Shown here: piece after piece, positions 1 through 9,105 of the stretch | Position numbering within the stretch: position 1 is the first letter of the stretch | Layout of the letters: each line of letters opens with the position of its first letter | Assembly (NCBI RefSeq): GCF_000622365.1 | Contig: NZ_JASC01000013.1 | Coordinates: 620,001 to 684,000, forward strand | DNA from: Sulfitobacter noctilucae | GTDB lineage: Bacteria > Pseudomonadota > Alphaproteobacteria > Rhodobacterales > Rhodobacteraceae | DNA: 64,000 nt | Direction: 5' to 3' | The notes under the pieces: generated by a model | Told to the model about the DNA's origin: nothing | What the model saw: the letters and a program-made list of their open reading frames with translations, nothing else | Databases searched by the model: none | Program-made: the position numbers and the translations under genes

Positions 1-9
1 GTAGGCCGC

Positions 10-528
10 ATGTTTGTATCAGCTGAGGTTTTAGATATCATATTGAGGGCAGTGGTCCTATCCGCCACGGCCGTCATCTGGGTGGTTCTGGTTGTGCGGG
101 TTGTCGGACTGCGCGCATTCTCAAAAATGACTGCATTCGACTTTGTGGTCACAGTTGCCACCGGGTCTTTGTTGGCCGGTGCCGCCCAGGCGACCTCATG
201 GTCGGGGTATTTTCAGGCTTCCCTCGCCATAGCGAGCTTGCTCGGTGTCCAGTACATTGTGGCCCGCGTGCGCAAATCCTCTGACGCGTTTGAAAACGCC
301 GTTCAGAATTCGCCGGTTCTGTTAATGCGGGACGGCGTGTTTATCAACGAGGCCCTTACCAAGACACGGGTCGCGAAAAGTGACCTGATCGCGAAATTGC
401 GAGAGTCGAATGTACTGGAGTATTCGCAGGTACGGGCTGTTGTTCTTGAAACGACGGGAGATATTTCGGTTCTTCATGGCGAAAAACTACAAGAAAAGCT
501 CTTGGATGGCGTGGAGCAGGTTGGGTAA
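10..528 (+). CDS. DUF421 (YetF/YcaP-type) membrane protein
   Basis: A 172-residue protein with hydrophobic N-terminal segments (about residues 8-30, 42-60 and 66-84) followed by a soluble C-terminal half. The stretch RVVGLRAFSKMTAFDFVVTVATGS matches the conserved core of DUF421/YetF-family membrane proteins, in which a short membrane part carries a cytosolic beta-rich domain. The function of the family is not established. The start lies only nine bases from the window edge, so an upstream partner cannot be seen. It belongs to the sequence left of the island and is probably chromosomal backbone. Confidence 0.75.
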   Translation: MFVSAEVLDIILRAVVLSATAVIWVVLVVRVVGLRAFSKMTAFDFVVTVATGSLLAGAAQATSWSGYFQASLAIASLLGVQYIVARVRKSSDAFENAVQNSPVLLMRDGVFINEALTKTRVAKSDLIAKLRESNVLEYSQVRAVVLETTGDISVLHGEKLQEKLLDGVEQVG

Positions 529-605
529 GTCCTTGGAGGGACGCTGCACGGGCTGAGGTGGCCTCGGTAACTCACGATCGCTGCTATGCTCGGCAGCGGC
601 GCACG

Positions 606-863
606 TCAATCCTTGATAGCAATTCTATAAATCCCGGAGAAGGTGTCGGGGTCAACCACCTCCCCGCCCTTCTTGATATCTATCTTGCCTGCTTTCGCCA
701 ATTCAGCGGCAACCTCTCGCATCGGCCCCATCAGCGGTCGCCATGTCCGTTCGTCAGCGCCACCAATATGCCTCGCAACTTCGGAAGGACAGATGGTCTT
801 GTCCGGTCCGCGCTGCTTCGTGAGATCGAGCGTGGCGCGGATGAGCGTATCCCTGTCAGTCAT
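606..863 (-). CDS. DUF3253 small protein
   Basis: An 85-residue protein. The pattern of an N-terminal helix, then CPSEVARHIGG, then W-R-P-L-M and a C-terminal GIYRIAI strand is typical of DUF3253, a winged-helix-like small protein of unknown function common in alphaproteobacteria. Its start codon lies 46 bp from the left boundary of the island, reading away from it. If the island is removed, this gene would sit directly downstream of gyrB in the same direction, so it is probably the native gyrB neighbour. Plus-strand reading frames over the same bases are shadows. Confidence 0.75.
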   Translation of the reverse strand: MTDRDTLIRATLDLTKQRGPDKTICPSEVARHIGGADERTWRPLMGPMREVAAELAKAGKIDIKKGGEVVDPDTFSGIYRIAIKD

Positions 864-904
864 AAGCCGGATGATCTGCCTGGTGTTGGATGGGTAACCC
901 TACA

Positions 905-909
905 CTTTG
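905..909. repeat. Left 5-bp target-site duplication (CTTTG)
   Basis: CTTTG stands immediately before TGTAGG at 910. The identical pentamer follows the CCTACA that ends the island at 17340. A 5-bp duplication next to a TGT...ACA end is what Tn7-, Tn5053- and Mu-type transposases produce. The five bases alone could match by chance. The weight comes from their exact placement against inverted-repeat ends. Confidence 0.65.
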
Positions 910-927
910 TGTAGGCGCGCGCGTATT
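910..927 (+). repeat. Left terminal inverted repeat of the island
   Basis: TGTAGGCGCGCGCGTATT pairs with the right end at 17323-17340 with three mismatches, at positions 7, 9 and 14. Similarity continues inward with a small gap, because both ends carry a pyrimidine run and then GCG-rich sequence. The bases just outside on the left read CCTACA-CTTTG, so the left flank also happens to end in CCTACA. This makes CCTACACTTTGTGTAGG a local palindrome. Confidence 0.65.
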
Positions 928-1012
928 CTTGCGCCCCGCGCAACGTTTTTCAATGACTTAGCCATGGTAATAAGCGGATAATTTTGCGCCACCTGAGCGC
1001 ATAATTTTGCGC
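919..1012. repeat. Left subterminal repeat cluster (three copies)
   Basis: Three similar 16-bp motifs lie at 919-934 (GCGCGTATTCTTGCGC), 974-989 (GCGGATAATTTTGCGC) and 997-1012 (GCGCATAATTTTGCGC). The right end carries GCGCATATTTTTTGCGC and a close relative. Repeats of this size near both ends, one of them overlapping the terminus, resemble transposase-binding sites of Tn7-like elements. That they bind a transposase is inferred from layout only. Confidence 0.6.
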
Positions 1013-1104
1013 TTATACCAAGTTGGCATGCCGGAACTGCTCATAGTCGCAAAGTAGCATCAAGCTCGTAGCCTTCTGCCTTTGCTTCTGTCGATATAGC
1101 GACG

Positions 1105-1142
1105 GTATTCCATCCACTATACCAGTATAGTGGGTGGAATAC
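1105..1142. repeat. Large inverted repeat, 18-bp arms
   Basis: The arm GTATTCCATCCACTATAC at 1105-1122 is followed by CA and then its complement with one mismatch at 1125-1142. Weaker pairing continues outward (TCGATATAG against ATATATCG). There is no T-run, so it is not a typical terminator. It could be a dimeric operator or a recombination site. Confidence 0.6.
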
Positions 1143-1219
1143 TTGAATATATCGCAAAAGCGTCATTGATCGGGCGGTACCGCAGGTAACCATTTTTAGC
1201 AGTAGTTTGACACGCAATT

Positions 1220-1257
1220 GCAGTTACAGACAAATCCGAAAAATTGTCTGTAACTGC
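1220..1257. repeat. Perfect 14-bp inverted repeat
   Basis: GCAGTTACAGACAA (1220-1233) and TTGTCTGTAACTGC (1244-1257) are exact complements with a 10-bp AT-rich centre. It sits about 160 bp beyond the stop of the helicase gene, near the left end of the island. It could be a hairpin or a recombinase site. There is no direct evidence for either. Confidence 0.65.
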
Positions 1258-1418
1258 GCAGGGGCATCGATCACGTTAAGAGCCCAAAGAGGGCCGTACA
1301 ACGCGACGCTGTTGCTCATGTGTCTGCCAGAACCGTGAAATTGGTCGAGCCTCCTGATCGTGTTCGCTTTGGAAAGTTACAGATCGCAATCTCGATCTTC
1401 CTGTGGAGCTTCAGTGCT

Positions 1419-4400
1419 TCACATCGAAGCCGTTTCAGTCCGCCATTTCATACACGTTTCAAGATAGCTTCGACTGTCGGCTGTCAAACGCTGCAAGCCT
1501 GCCAGGCGCGATAGATCGCGCGCCGGGTCGTCGCTTTGTTCGAGCGTCTCTGCATTGGCGTCGTAAAGCCATGCAATTTCGGCGCGTGAGATGTCGCGGA
1601 TGCTACGATTAAGGTTAGCCTGGAACGGCACACGGTATGAGTGACTGCCCTTGCTCCATGCAAAATCGACGCCGTCCGCATTGTGAATATCAATGCACGC
1701 CAATGCCGCGCGCACCTGTTCAACGATACGTCGCCCAGTACGTTGCCATCCATGTTTTTGAGCGACACGCCGGGAAAGGAGCGTTATTGGAAGTGGTCCT
1801 TCGTTCTCGACGATATCCTCTATGAGACGTTCAAGGCGCGGGATGTAGGCCGCATCGTAGAATTGCTCCGGGTCCGGAGATAGATCTCCGAATTCCTTCG
1901 TTTCGCCTGCTTCTATTAAATCATGTTCCGGACGTTTAACGCCTGCAACAAGAGGTTCTTCGCGAGGTTCGAGTAAATCCATTATTGGATCAGGCACTTG
2001 CTCCAGTTCCGCCGGAGCTGTCACCATTTCAGTTGCTTCACTTTGTTCGACAGGTTCGATTCCGTCGGTCGGCAATTCCTCTTCAAATAAAGTAGCTCGG
2101 GTGGCATCTTCTTCCGCGCGCCTTGCCCGGTCGTCCTCCAGATGGTTCGTCAGCGCGTCATGGATACGCTCCACGACGGCCTTTGGGTTCTTGAACCAAT
2201 CAGTCGACCAGATGCGCAAAATCTTCCAGCCGAGGTTTTCCAGAACAGCTTGTCGTACTTTATCCCGGTCTCTGGCCGTGGCAGAGCCGTGATAGGTCGC
2301 CCCATCGCATTCGATCCCTGCAAGGTAGACGCCCGCATGATCCGGATGCACGACGCCCAAGTCGATACGGAAGCCCGAGACGCCAATTTGCGGTCGTAAT
2401 TCCCAACCTTTCGCCTCGATGGCCGCCTTGATGGCCGCCTCAAAGACGTTCTCCACAGGGCCGAGCGAACCATCGTCTTGCGAAGGAAGTGCAACTGCCC
2501 CACGTGCCGCGAAGTCCAGGAAACCCTTAAGGTGCTTTACGCCAAGCGCCTTTGTGCGGGTCAAATCGATCTGATCCGCACGAACCGAGGCAAAGATGTG
2601 CAACTCCTGCCGGGCGCGGGTAATAGCTACGTTCAGCCGCTTCTCCCCACCATCGCTATTGAGAGCACCAAATGCCATCGAAAGCTTACCTGCGTGATCC
2701 GGACCGAAGGTGGTCGAGAACAGCATGATGTCGCGTTCGTCCCCTTGGATGTTTTCCAGATTTTTAACGATGACGGGTTCTTCGCGATCGTCTTCAAAGA
2801 ACCATTCCAGTTCGGGATTCTTGCGGCGCTCCTCATCCAGCAGGTCGAGGATCAGCCCTTGTTGCTCACCGTTAAAGGTGATGACGCCAAGCGTGAGGCG
2901 CTCTTCTTCAGGCAACAGGAGCCATTCTGTCAACCGGCGCACAACCATACGGGATATGGCTCGGGCCTCGTCCTCGTTAGTGCGTCCCATGCCACGGGCA
3001 TAAGTGCCATTTATCTGGTGCAGCTTTACTGCTTGGGATTCCGTGGCTGGTGACGGAAAGGTCACCAGTCTCCCGCCATAGTAATGCCAGTTGGAGAATG
3101 CGATTAGTGATTCATCCCTGCTCCGGTAGTGCCAGTCAAGTTGCTGGGTCGGTATGCCCGCAGCCGACACCTCGTCAAGAATCGAAGCGAGGTCTTTTTC
3201 GCTTTCTGGCAGATCCTCTTCGGGGTCATCATTACGACCAAAGAAATTGGTTGGAGGCAGCTGCTTGGGGTCACCAACGATAATAGCTTGCCGTCCTCGT
3301 GCGATGGCGCCAATCGCGTCCCAGGTTGTGATCTGAGACGCTTCATCGAAGATTACGACATCAAAGGCAGCTTGCCCCGCAGGCAGGTATTGCGCGACAG
3401 ATAACGGTGACATCAACACACATGGTGCGAGCTTGGTGAAGGTATCAGGCATTTCTGAAACCAGGGATCGGATCGGCATACTGGGGCGTTGCAGGCCGAG
3501 CTGGTGGCGCAGGGTTCCCAGCTCGGATTTACGAGCCACGCCATCGCGAGCGGGTAAACCATGCCGGATGCGGTGAAGGACTTGCCCTGCTGCCATCTCA
3601 GTAGCACGATCGTCGAGGGCGCGGAACTTGTCGATCGCGTCCTCATGGGACCAGTGGGAAAAGCCCCGCAGCGCTACTTCTGCGTCCATGGCCCGCGCTA
3701 GCCACCACTGGGCGTAGGCCGTGGTGAAAGCTTCTTCGGCGGAACAGGTCAGACTTCGGGCTTCGACAGTTTCGACCAGAGAGGACAATCCTGCCCCGCA
3801 GGCTTGATTGCGGACGTTGATCCAACGGGTCCAGTCCTCCAAAGCCGCGCGGTTCTCCAACGTTTGATCAAGCAGCTGGGTGAGCTCATCAATTGAATAC
3901 TTTGTCGGGTCGGTGCCTGCTACTTGCTGGAAGGCATCCGCCTGAGTGATCCAATGTTGATGAAGCCTACTAAAGCCATCCAGGGCTGCCCGTAGGTCGC
4001 CAGTCTCGCGGCGTGCCAGTGTGAGTTTGACCTCAGACCATCGTGAGTGATCCGAGACCTTGGGCGCCAGCGGGTCGGTCACCGCTCTGAATTGCTGCGC
4101 CTCACCAATCAACTGGGCCAAACGATTGGCGTCGGTTCCGGCCTTTTCGAAAGCGGGGCAACTGGCCAATGCAATCGTCTCGATGTCGCCGTCGATCCGC
4201 CGCAGGGCATCGAGACCGGCAATGTCGTTACTCGGATCAGCCTTGCCACCTGTAGCGTAGGTCTGCAGCAGCTTTCGCACTGCGGATTTGGCGAAGGTTG
4301 AGAACGGCCAGAACTTGGTTTGGGCGCGTCGCCAGTCAGCATCCATCTGATCGAGCGGCATCGTGCTCAGTCGATCCAAAGGATAACTTGCCGATAGTGC

Positions 4401-7286
4401 CGCGGACGCGGTGCGATACGCGTCCAACATTGGGGCAAGTCGTTCACTTTCCTGGACCGCGTTCGACAGGTCCGTCTCCAAGCCCCAGCTTACATCGGAA
4501 CCGGTGGCCGGCCACCCAGAAAGAGCCACCAATGCTTCAAGCCGCTCCTTGGTCAGAGCATCTTCAGTTAACCCACACAAAGCAGTTATGGCGGTCGCTT
4601 GCTCTGCCATCTCGCGAGTGGCCTTTCGCAGGTTCTCCGAGCGCGACAAAAGCTCAGTTTGCCAGCCAAAGGACCACTCTTCAGCACCGACCAGTGGCAA
4701 AGCAGGTCGGTCCTGAACAACTTGGTGATAGCGCCCGATCGCCTCGGCAAGGTCCCTTAAATGCGCATAGCTCTCGGCGTCGTGGGCATCCTTGTTGTCG
4801 AAGGACAGCTCAAAAGAAACCTCTGTGCGCGCAGCGTGGCCCACCGCTTCATAGACGTTAAATCCCTGTGTACCCTTGCGGTGAAGGGCGGTAACGTACT
4901 CGTTCAGCTGAGTGCGTGTGACCGAAAGGTCATCAGTCACACGAATCCATTCGTCCTCCGACACACTGCCCTGTCGATCCCAGCTACGCCCCAATTGATT
5001 CAGCACAGACTTTCGGTCTGCCTTGTTGGAATGGAGTTCTAAGACGGCATCGCCAAGCCCATGGGCCGATAGGCGACGATGTACGACGTCCAGCGCCGCG
5101 GATTTTTCGGCAACAAAAAGCACTGTTTTTTCAACAGCGAGACACTGCGAAATGATGTTCGCAATAGTTTGGCTTTTGCCGGTTCCTGGAGGGCCGATAA
5201 GGACAAAATCATGCCCGTCCTGTGCAGCAAGGACGGCCGCCAACTGTGAAGAATCCGCAGGCAACGGCGTGAACATATCTCGTGGTGCGACCCGTCGGTC
5301 CACATCAGCGGCCGTGGGAAGTGCGGCCGCACCTTCGGCAAGGAATGGCTCGGTTGGATTGTCGACGAGGTGCTGTACCAGTGCATTGTTGCGCAGGCTG
5401 TCCGTCCGCTCCACCAGGTCTTTCCACATTAGGAACTTGGCAAAGGAGAAGGTTGACATAGCCAGTTCCTCCACCACCTCGAACCCCGCCACGTCGCGCA
5501 CCTTGCGTCGCATGATTTCAAAGATCAGCGGCAGGTCGTAGCCGCTCTCATCACGCGGCAACTCTCCTTCAAGTTCCGGGATATGAAGGTCAAAGTCGCG
5601 CTTGAGGAATTCGAGGAGGGTCGCGTTCAGGCGGACGTCGTCCTCATGGTGCTCGATGATGAATTCGGATTGGGCCGAGCGACGCGATACCTTCACAGGG
5701 ATGAGCAGCAATGGAGCGCGATAGCTGCGTGTATCGGTGTCTGTCTTTTTCCAACGCAGAAACCCTGCGGCGAGAAACAGTGTATTGGTCCCGCCTTCCT
5801 GCATGTCGCTCTTGGCCTTGCGGAAAAGCCCGAGAAGGCGGTTGTTTGTATCTTTTCCTGTCAATGGGACAGCCAGTTGTCCTTTGGCAAAGGCATCGCG
5901 CGCGACCTCTTCGAGCAGCTTAGGCTCTTCCTTGTTTAGCAGGTCACGCTGCCCGACTGGGTCTTCGTCCTTGAGTGCAAGAGCTTTGAATTTCTTTCCT
6001 TCGGCCAATTGGTCTTCAAGGCCCGAAACGTCCGGACAGACAAAGGGAATTGTCTGTTTGGTATCGCGGAAATTCAGCAAGCGGTTGCGCAAGGATAGAT
6101 CCAGCAGCTTACGTTGCCAGCGAGAGATCCGATCTTGTGGGGTCTTCGGATCTTCATCTACGAGATCACCAGGCAGGAAATCGAAAGCCAGCGGCTTCGG
6201 CAAGGCCGACGGCGCAGCTTCGATCTGTTCAACGTCATGGTCTTCCTCGGTGCTATGGGATGCAAGAGGCCGAATGCGCGCGACGCGTGCCCGCCGAACA
6301 TCAACTGCCAATTGGAAGGTATGCTCATTGCGTTCAGCCGTCAGGTCACGTCCGACGCTGACTGCCTGCTCCAAACCGATAGTTGGTCGCTTTGTTAGAA
6401 GTGTCGTCTCCATGGTGATAAATTCGCGGGCGTCAATGGCCTTGCGCACAGTCATGACATCAGGTTCCGTCACCTGACCGAAATCGCGTTCGGTAAGCCA
6501 AACACCTGTCCAAGCGTGTCCCTCAGAAAATAGAACCACCGAGTTCAACCCAGCCGCTTCGAAACACGCAGCAAGCAACAAGGAACTGTCCAAGCAGGTT
6601 GCAAGCCCTTCTGATTTAACGCGCGCTGGGCTGCGAACCTTCTGGCCGCGTGTCTCGAAAGATGCTGGAGGATAGGCATAGGTCAATCCAAGCGCGGTGG
6701 TCGCAGACCAGATTGCTCCCGAAAGCATCCACGCACGGCCTGGGTCTTTCGACTGGTAGCCGTCAATTGCGCCGCTTTGTCCGCCTCGCTCCAGCAGCCG
6801 ACCGGCCTCCTTCAGGATGGCTGCCACCACCGCATCATTGGGCGAGACATAAGCAGCCAGCAGATGGGCCATATCTCCGATGCCGCCCCATTCGTCCCGA
6901 GCCAGCATTTCGATCCGACGGTCTTCGCGAAACAGTTCCGTGTCACCGGCGGATACCGTCAATTGCAATTGGCCAAACTCTGCCTCGTTCAGCCCGGATA
7001 GGAGCGCGTCGTTTAAGGGCGTTTTGAGATCAGACAGTTTCCGTTCTTCGCCTGGGCCAAGCCGATCCAGCGTCCAGGTTTTCGGCTTGATGACAGAAGG
7101 CGTGCTCTCAATCGTAATAGAAAGGTTCTCCAGTGGCGCATCTGTCCCATTGGCTAATTTAATCTCGCGAAGGATTGAAACGCCGTTCTGGGCAGAGGAG
7201 AAATTGATTTTCTCCGCCGTAGAGAAAGTTACCCTGAGTTTCTGATCTTCCTCGGTGGTAATTATTGGATCAACGAAATCTGACAT
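1419..7286 (-). CDS. Giant TGase-like/DUF4011/SF1 helicase/Vsr-like nuclease defence protein
   Basis: A 1955-residue protein counted from the start MSDFVDP at 7286, which has AAAGAG upstream; an in-frame start at 7322 would add 12 residues. Domains in order: a transglutaminase-like fold with Cys231 (ATCLDSS) and His257 (SEGHAW); DUF4011 at about 385-540 (RKLLDLSLRNRLLNF); an SF1/Upf1-like helicase split by a long insert, with Walker A GPPGTGKS at 698-705, DEAS at 1314, GDPKQLPP at 1338 and RLNVAITRAR at 1550; a Vsr/MTES_1575-type nuclease at about 1635-1705 (FRIDL, ECDGATYH, ILRIWSTDW); and DUF3320 at about 1810-1870. Helicases of this COG1112 type joined to Vsr-like nucleases are known from bacterial defence islands. 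The presumed action is sensing and cutting of phage nucleic acid. The role of the transglutaminase-like part is unknown. Confidence 0.85.
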   Translation of the reverse strand: MSDFVDPIITTEEDQKLRVTFSTAEKINFSSAQNGVSILREIKLANGTDAPLENLSITIESTPSVIKPKTWTLDRLGPGEERKLSDLKTPLNDALLSGLNEAEFGQLQLTVSAGDTELFREDRRIEMLARDEWGGIGDMAHLLAAYVSPNDAVVAAILKEAGRLLERGGQSGAIDGYQSKDPGRAWMLSGAIWSATTALGLTYAYPPASFETRGQKVRSPARVKSEGLATCLDSSLLLAACFEAAGLNSVVLFSEGHAWTGVWLTERDFGQVTEPDVMTVRKAIDAREFITMETTLLTKRPTIGLEQAVSVGRDLTAERNEHTFQLAVDVRRARVARIRPLASHSTEEDHDVEQIEAAPSALPKPLAFDFLPGDLVDEDPKTPQDRISRWQRKLLDLSLRNRLLNFRDTKQTIPFVCPDVSGLEDQLAEGKKFKALALKDEDPVGQRDLLNKEEPKLLEEVARDAFAKGQLAVPLTGKDTNNRLLGLFRKAKSDMQEGGTNTLFLAAGFLRWKKTDTDTRSYRAPLLLIPVKVSRRSAQSEFIIEHHEDDVRLNATLLEFLKRDFDLHIPELEGELPRDESGYDLPLIFEIMRRKVRDVAGFEVVEELAMSTFSFAKFLMWKDLVERTDSLRNNALVQHLVDNPTEPFLAEGAAALPTAADVDRRVAPRDMFTPLPADSSQLAAVLAAQDGHDFVLIGPPGTGKSQTIANIISQCLAVEKTVLFVAEKSAALDVVHRRLSAHGLGDAVLELHSNKADRKSVLNQLGRSWDRQGSVSEDEWIRVTDDLSVTRTQLNEYVTALHRKGTQGFNVYEAVGHAARTEVSFELSFDNKDAHDAESYAHLRDLAEAIGRYHQVVQDRPALPLVGAEEWSFGWQTELLSRSENLRKATREMAEQATAITALCGLTEDALTKERLEALVALSGWPATGSDVSWGLETDLSNAVQESERLAPMLDAYRTASAALSASYPLDRLSTMPLDQMDADWRRAQTKFWPFSTFAKSAVRKLLQTYATGGKADPSNDIAGLDALRRIDGDIETIALASCPAFEKAGTDANRLAQLIGEAQQFRAVTDPLAPKVSDHSRWSEVKLTLARRETGDLRAALDGFSRLHQHWITQADAFQQVAGTDPTKYSIDELTQLLDQTLENRAALEDWTRWINVRNQACGAGLSSLVETVEARSLTCSAEEAFTTAYAQWWLARAMDAEVALRGFSHWSHEDAIDKFRALDDRATEMAAGQVLHRIRHGLPARDGVARKSELGTLRHQLGLQRPSMPIRSLVSEMPDTFTKLAPCVLMSPLSVAQYLPAGQAAFDVVIFDEASQITTWDAIGAIARGRQAIIVGDPKQLPPTNFFGRNDDPEEDLPESEKDLASILDEVSAAGIPTQQLDWHYRSRDESLIAFSNWHYYGGRLVTFPSPATESQAVKLHQINGTYARGMGRTNEDEARAISRMVVRRLTEWLLLPEEERLTLGVITFNGEQQGLILDLLDEERRKNPELEWFFEDDREEPVIVKNLENIQGDERDIMLFSTTFGPDHAGKLSMAFGALNSDGGEKRLNVAITRARQELHIFASVRADQIDLTRTKALGVKHLKGFLDFAARGAVALPSQDDGSLGPVENVFEAAIKAAIEAKGWELRPQIGVSGFRIDLGVVHPDHAGVYLAGIECDGATYHGSATARDRDKVRQAVLENLGWKILRIWSTDWFKNPKAVVERIHDALTNHLEDDRARRAEEDATRATLFEEELPTDGIEPVEQSEATEMVTAPAELEQVPDPIMDLLEPREEPLVAGVKRPEHDLIEAGETKEFGDLSPDPEQFYDAAYIPRLERLIEDIVENEGPLPITLLSRRVAQKHGWQRTGRRIVEQVRAALACIDIHNADGVDFAWSKGSHSYRVPFQANLNRSIRDISRAEIAWLYDANAETLEQSDDPARDLSRLAGLQRLTADSRSYLETCMKWRTETASM

Positions 7287-7571
7287 GATTAAACTCTTTG
7301 TAAGTATGGCTCGATGCTGCACACGCTACTCTGCGTGTCAATCTGTAGTGAAGGTGCGCATGCTAAAGATAAGATTTGAACTACAGAAATGGCTCGCAGT
7401 TCGGAGAGTTTGATAATTGTCCTATGCACATCCCTCACAGATCTATGTACATAGGAAACTTACATCAGTCGCGAGCAATGAGGCCCGCATCAGAGGGTCG
7501 TTTCAATCTCCATGGGGATCAAGGCAGCAGCGGTTTCGGCGGCCCTTTCCAGGTTGCCAGAGAGAACAGAG
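7287..7571. other. Gap between helicase and DUF433 genes
   Basis: About 285 bp hold the leader of the helicase gene. A 31-codon minus-strand frame starts within the end of the DUF433 gene (ATG in GTAATGTCC) and stops at 7490. It does not resemble the DUF5615/PIN-like toxins that usually follow DUF433 antitoxins. No other feature is seen. Confidence 0.4.
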
Positions 7572-8174
7572 TCAACCTGGGACATTACTGAGCGGATGAG
7601 CCCTTGCATATAGGCTTGCCTGTTCAAGATGCTCTGCCGACAGGCTTGGAAAATTCTCCAAAATGTAGTGAACGGTTTCAAACTTGCAGAGATCCGCTAA
7701 TTCGTAAACACCAATTCGTGTTCCGCGCATGACCGGCAGCCCACCCCTAATTTCAGGATCGAATAGGACTGCAGCCTCGGCGCTTGCCAATGAGGCCATT
7801 CTTGAAACCGTCTTCGAGACCGAGCCAGCCAAATCAACGCGCAATATGCCTTTCTCGAATACACCCTGCTTCGATGAGCTTCTCGCTACATCGCCAATTT
7901 CTCGCAGCAATTGACGGCGGAGCCGAGGACTAAGAAGGTGTCCGACCGCCAGGTCAAAATGTACAATTGGGCACGCGATCGGTTTGAGCATCTGCTGGGA
8001 ACCGCTAACAGCCTTCTTTGATTTGGAAAATACGGACTTGGGAAATCCACCTTTCTTGATCATTCGGACCACAACCTTGCGATCCACGTCAACGACCGCA
8101 GCGACTTCACCCAAGTTGAATGGTCGTAAAATCGATTTTGGCAGATCCGAGAACGTTCTGAAATCGGATTTCAT
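7572..8174 (-). CDS. DUF433 (VapB-like antitoxin) protein with N-terminal HTH
   Basis: A 200-residue protein from MKSDFRTF at 8174, preceded by GAAAGGCG. The N-terminus (FNLGEVAAVVDVDRKVVVRM) looks like a MerR-type helix-turn-helix. The C-terminus, about residues 135-185, is a DUF433 domain: FDPEIRGGLPVMRGTRIGVYELADL, then a helical tail ending in QASLYARAHP. DUF433 proteins are usually antitoxins encoded just ahead of a DUF5615/PIN-like toxin, but no toxin follows. The longer upstream frame runs into the IS3 end and is artificial. The IS boundary at 8210 lies only about 36 bp upstream of the start, so the native promoter is probably displaced. Confidence 0.7.
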   Translation of the reverse strand: MKSDFRTFSDLPKSILRPFNLGEVAAVVDVDRKVVVRMIKKGGFPKSVFSKSKKAVSGSQQMLKPIACPIVHFDLAVGHLLSPRLRRQLLREIGDVARSSSKQGVFEKGILRVDLAGSVSKTVSRMASLASAEAAVLFDPEIRGGLPVMRGTRIGVYELADLCKFETVHYILENFPSLSAEHLEQASLYARAHPLSNVPG

Positions 8175-8247
8175 TGCGTCGCCTTTCGTATTAAAGCCAA
8201 GTCGGAAAGTGGACCTGTCGCGCTTTCGTGCCGCCCCAAATGCTCGT

Positions 8248-9105
8248 TTAAGCCACTTTCCTTTCGAAAGCGACGGGGTTTTTCCAGCCCAATGCTGAGT
8301 GCCGTCGACGCGGATTGTAGAACCCATTGATGTACTCGAAAATGGCCATCTCAGCCTGCCTTCTCGTTTCCCACGACCGTCGCCAGATGAGCTCGGCCTT
8401 GATGGTTTTGAAGAACGTCTGGACGGCGGCATTGTCGTAAAAATTGCCTTTGCCGCTCATGGACACCTTGAAGGCATTCTGACGCAGGATTTTCTGGTAG
8501 TCGTAGGAACAATATTGCGACCCGCGATCCGTGTGATGAATGCAGCCTTTGGGCGGTTTTCGGAACGCGATGGCCATGCTCAAAGCCCTGATCGCAAGGT
8601 CGCGTTTCATCCGGTTGCTGACAGCCCAGCCAATGACGCGCCGTGAATGCAGGTCCAAAATCACGGCCAAATACAGCCAGCCTTCGTGGGTCCAGATATA
8701 GGTAATATCACCAGCCCATTTCTGGTTTGGAGCATCTGCGTTGAAGTCGCGATCCAACAGGTTGGACGCAATGTTGAACTTATGATTGTAATCGGTTGTG
8801 GCCTTATGTTTGCGGGTTCTAATGGCTGATATGCCGTTGAGGCGCATCAATCGGCCTACGCGACGATGGCCAATATCCAGACCAATCTCTTTCAATTCCT
8901 CAGTCATACGCGGCCTGCCATAGCTGCCGAGTCTGAGACGAGATTGTTCCCTTGTGTGGGCCAAAGTCACCATATCAGACCGCTGCCTACGGCTTGCAGG
9001 CCGAGTGCGAAACGCACGCGGACCACGCGGGCTGACATTCATAACATGGCACATCCGGCCAACAGAAAATGCAGATCGGTGCTTTTCGATAAATCTAAAC
9101 CTCAC
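8248..9105 (-). CDS. IS3-family transposase OrfB (DDE integrase)
   Basis: A 285-residue catalytic subunit. An HTH_21-type region (RLGSYGRPRMTEELKEIGL, then HRRVGRLMRLNGI) is followed by the rve integrase core. The DDE triad is visible: WAGDITYIWT (first Asp), HTDRGSQY (second Asp) and the Glu in TFFKTIKAELIW. The C-terminal YNPRRRHSALGWKNP is the family signature. It overlaps orfA by the bases ATGA. The functional enzyme is expected to be the OrfAB fusion made by -1 frameshifting. The frame is intact, so the IS may still be active. Confidence 0.9.
   Translation of the reverse strand: MRFRFIEKHRSAFSVGRMCHVMNVSPRGPRAFRTRPASRRQRSDMVTLAHTREQSRLRLGSYGRPRMTEELKEIGLDIGHRRVGRLMRLNGISAIRTRKHKATTDYNHKFNIASNLLDRDFNADAPNQKWAGDITYIWTHEGWLYLAVILDLHSRRVIGWAVSNRMKRDLAIRALSMAIAFRKPPKGCIHHTDRGSQYCSYDYQKILRQNAFKVSMSGKGNFYDNAAVQTFFKTIKAELIWRRSWETRRQAEMAIFEYINGFYNPRRRHSALGWKNPVAFERKVA

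Larger units (their letters stand above)
1013..1418. other. Non-coding left end of island with two inverted repeats
   Basis: No credible gene is seen. The stretch holds an 18-bp inverted repeat with a 2-bp centre and one mismatch (1105-1122 against 1125-1142) and a perfect 14-bp inverted repeat with a 10-bp loop (1220-1233 against 1244-1257). It also contains the region downstream of the giant helicase gene, which ends at 1419. Candidate roles are a resolvase or recombinase site, or transcript-ending hairpins. Confidence 0.5.

Noticed and set aside
7490..7582. 31-codon frame overlapping the end of the DUF433 gene, considered as partner toxin
   Set aside because: Too short and no resemblance to DUF5615/PIN toxins.
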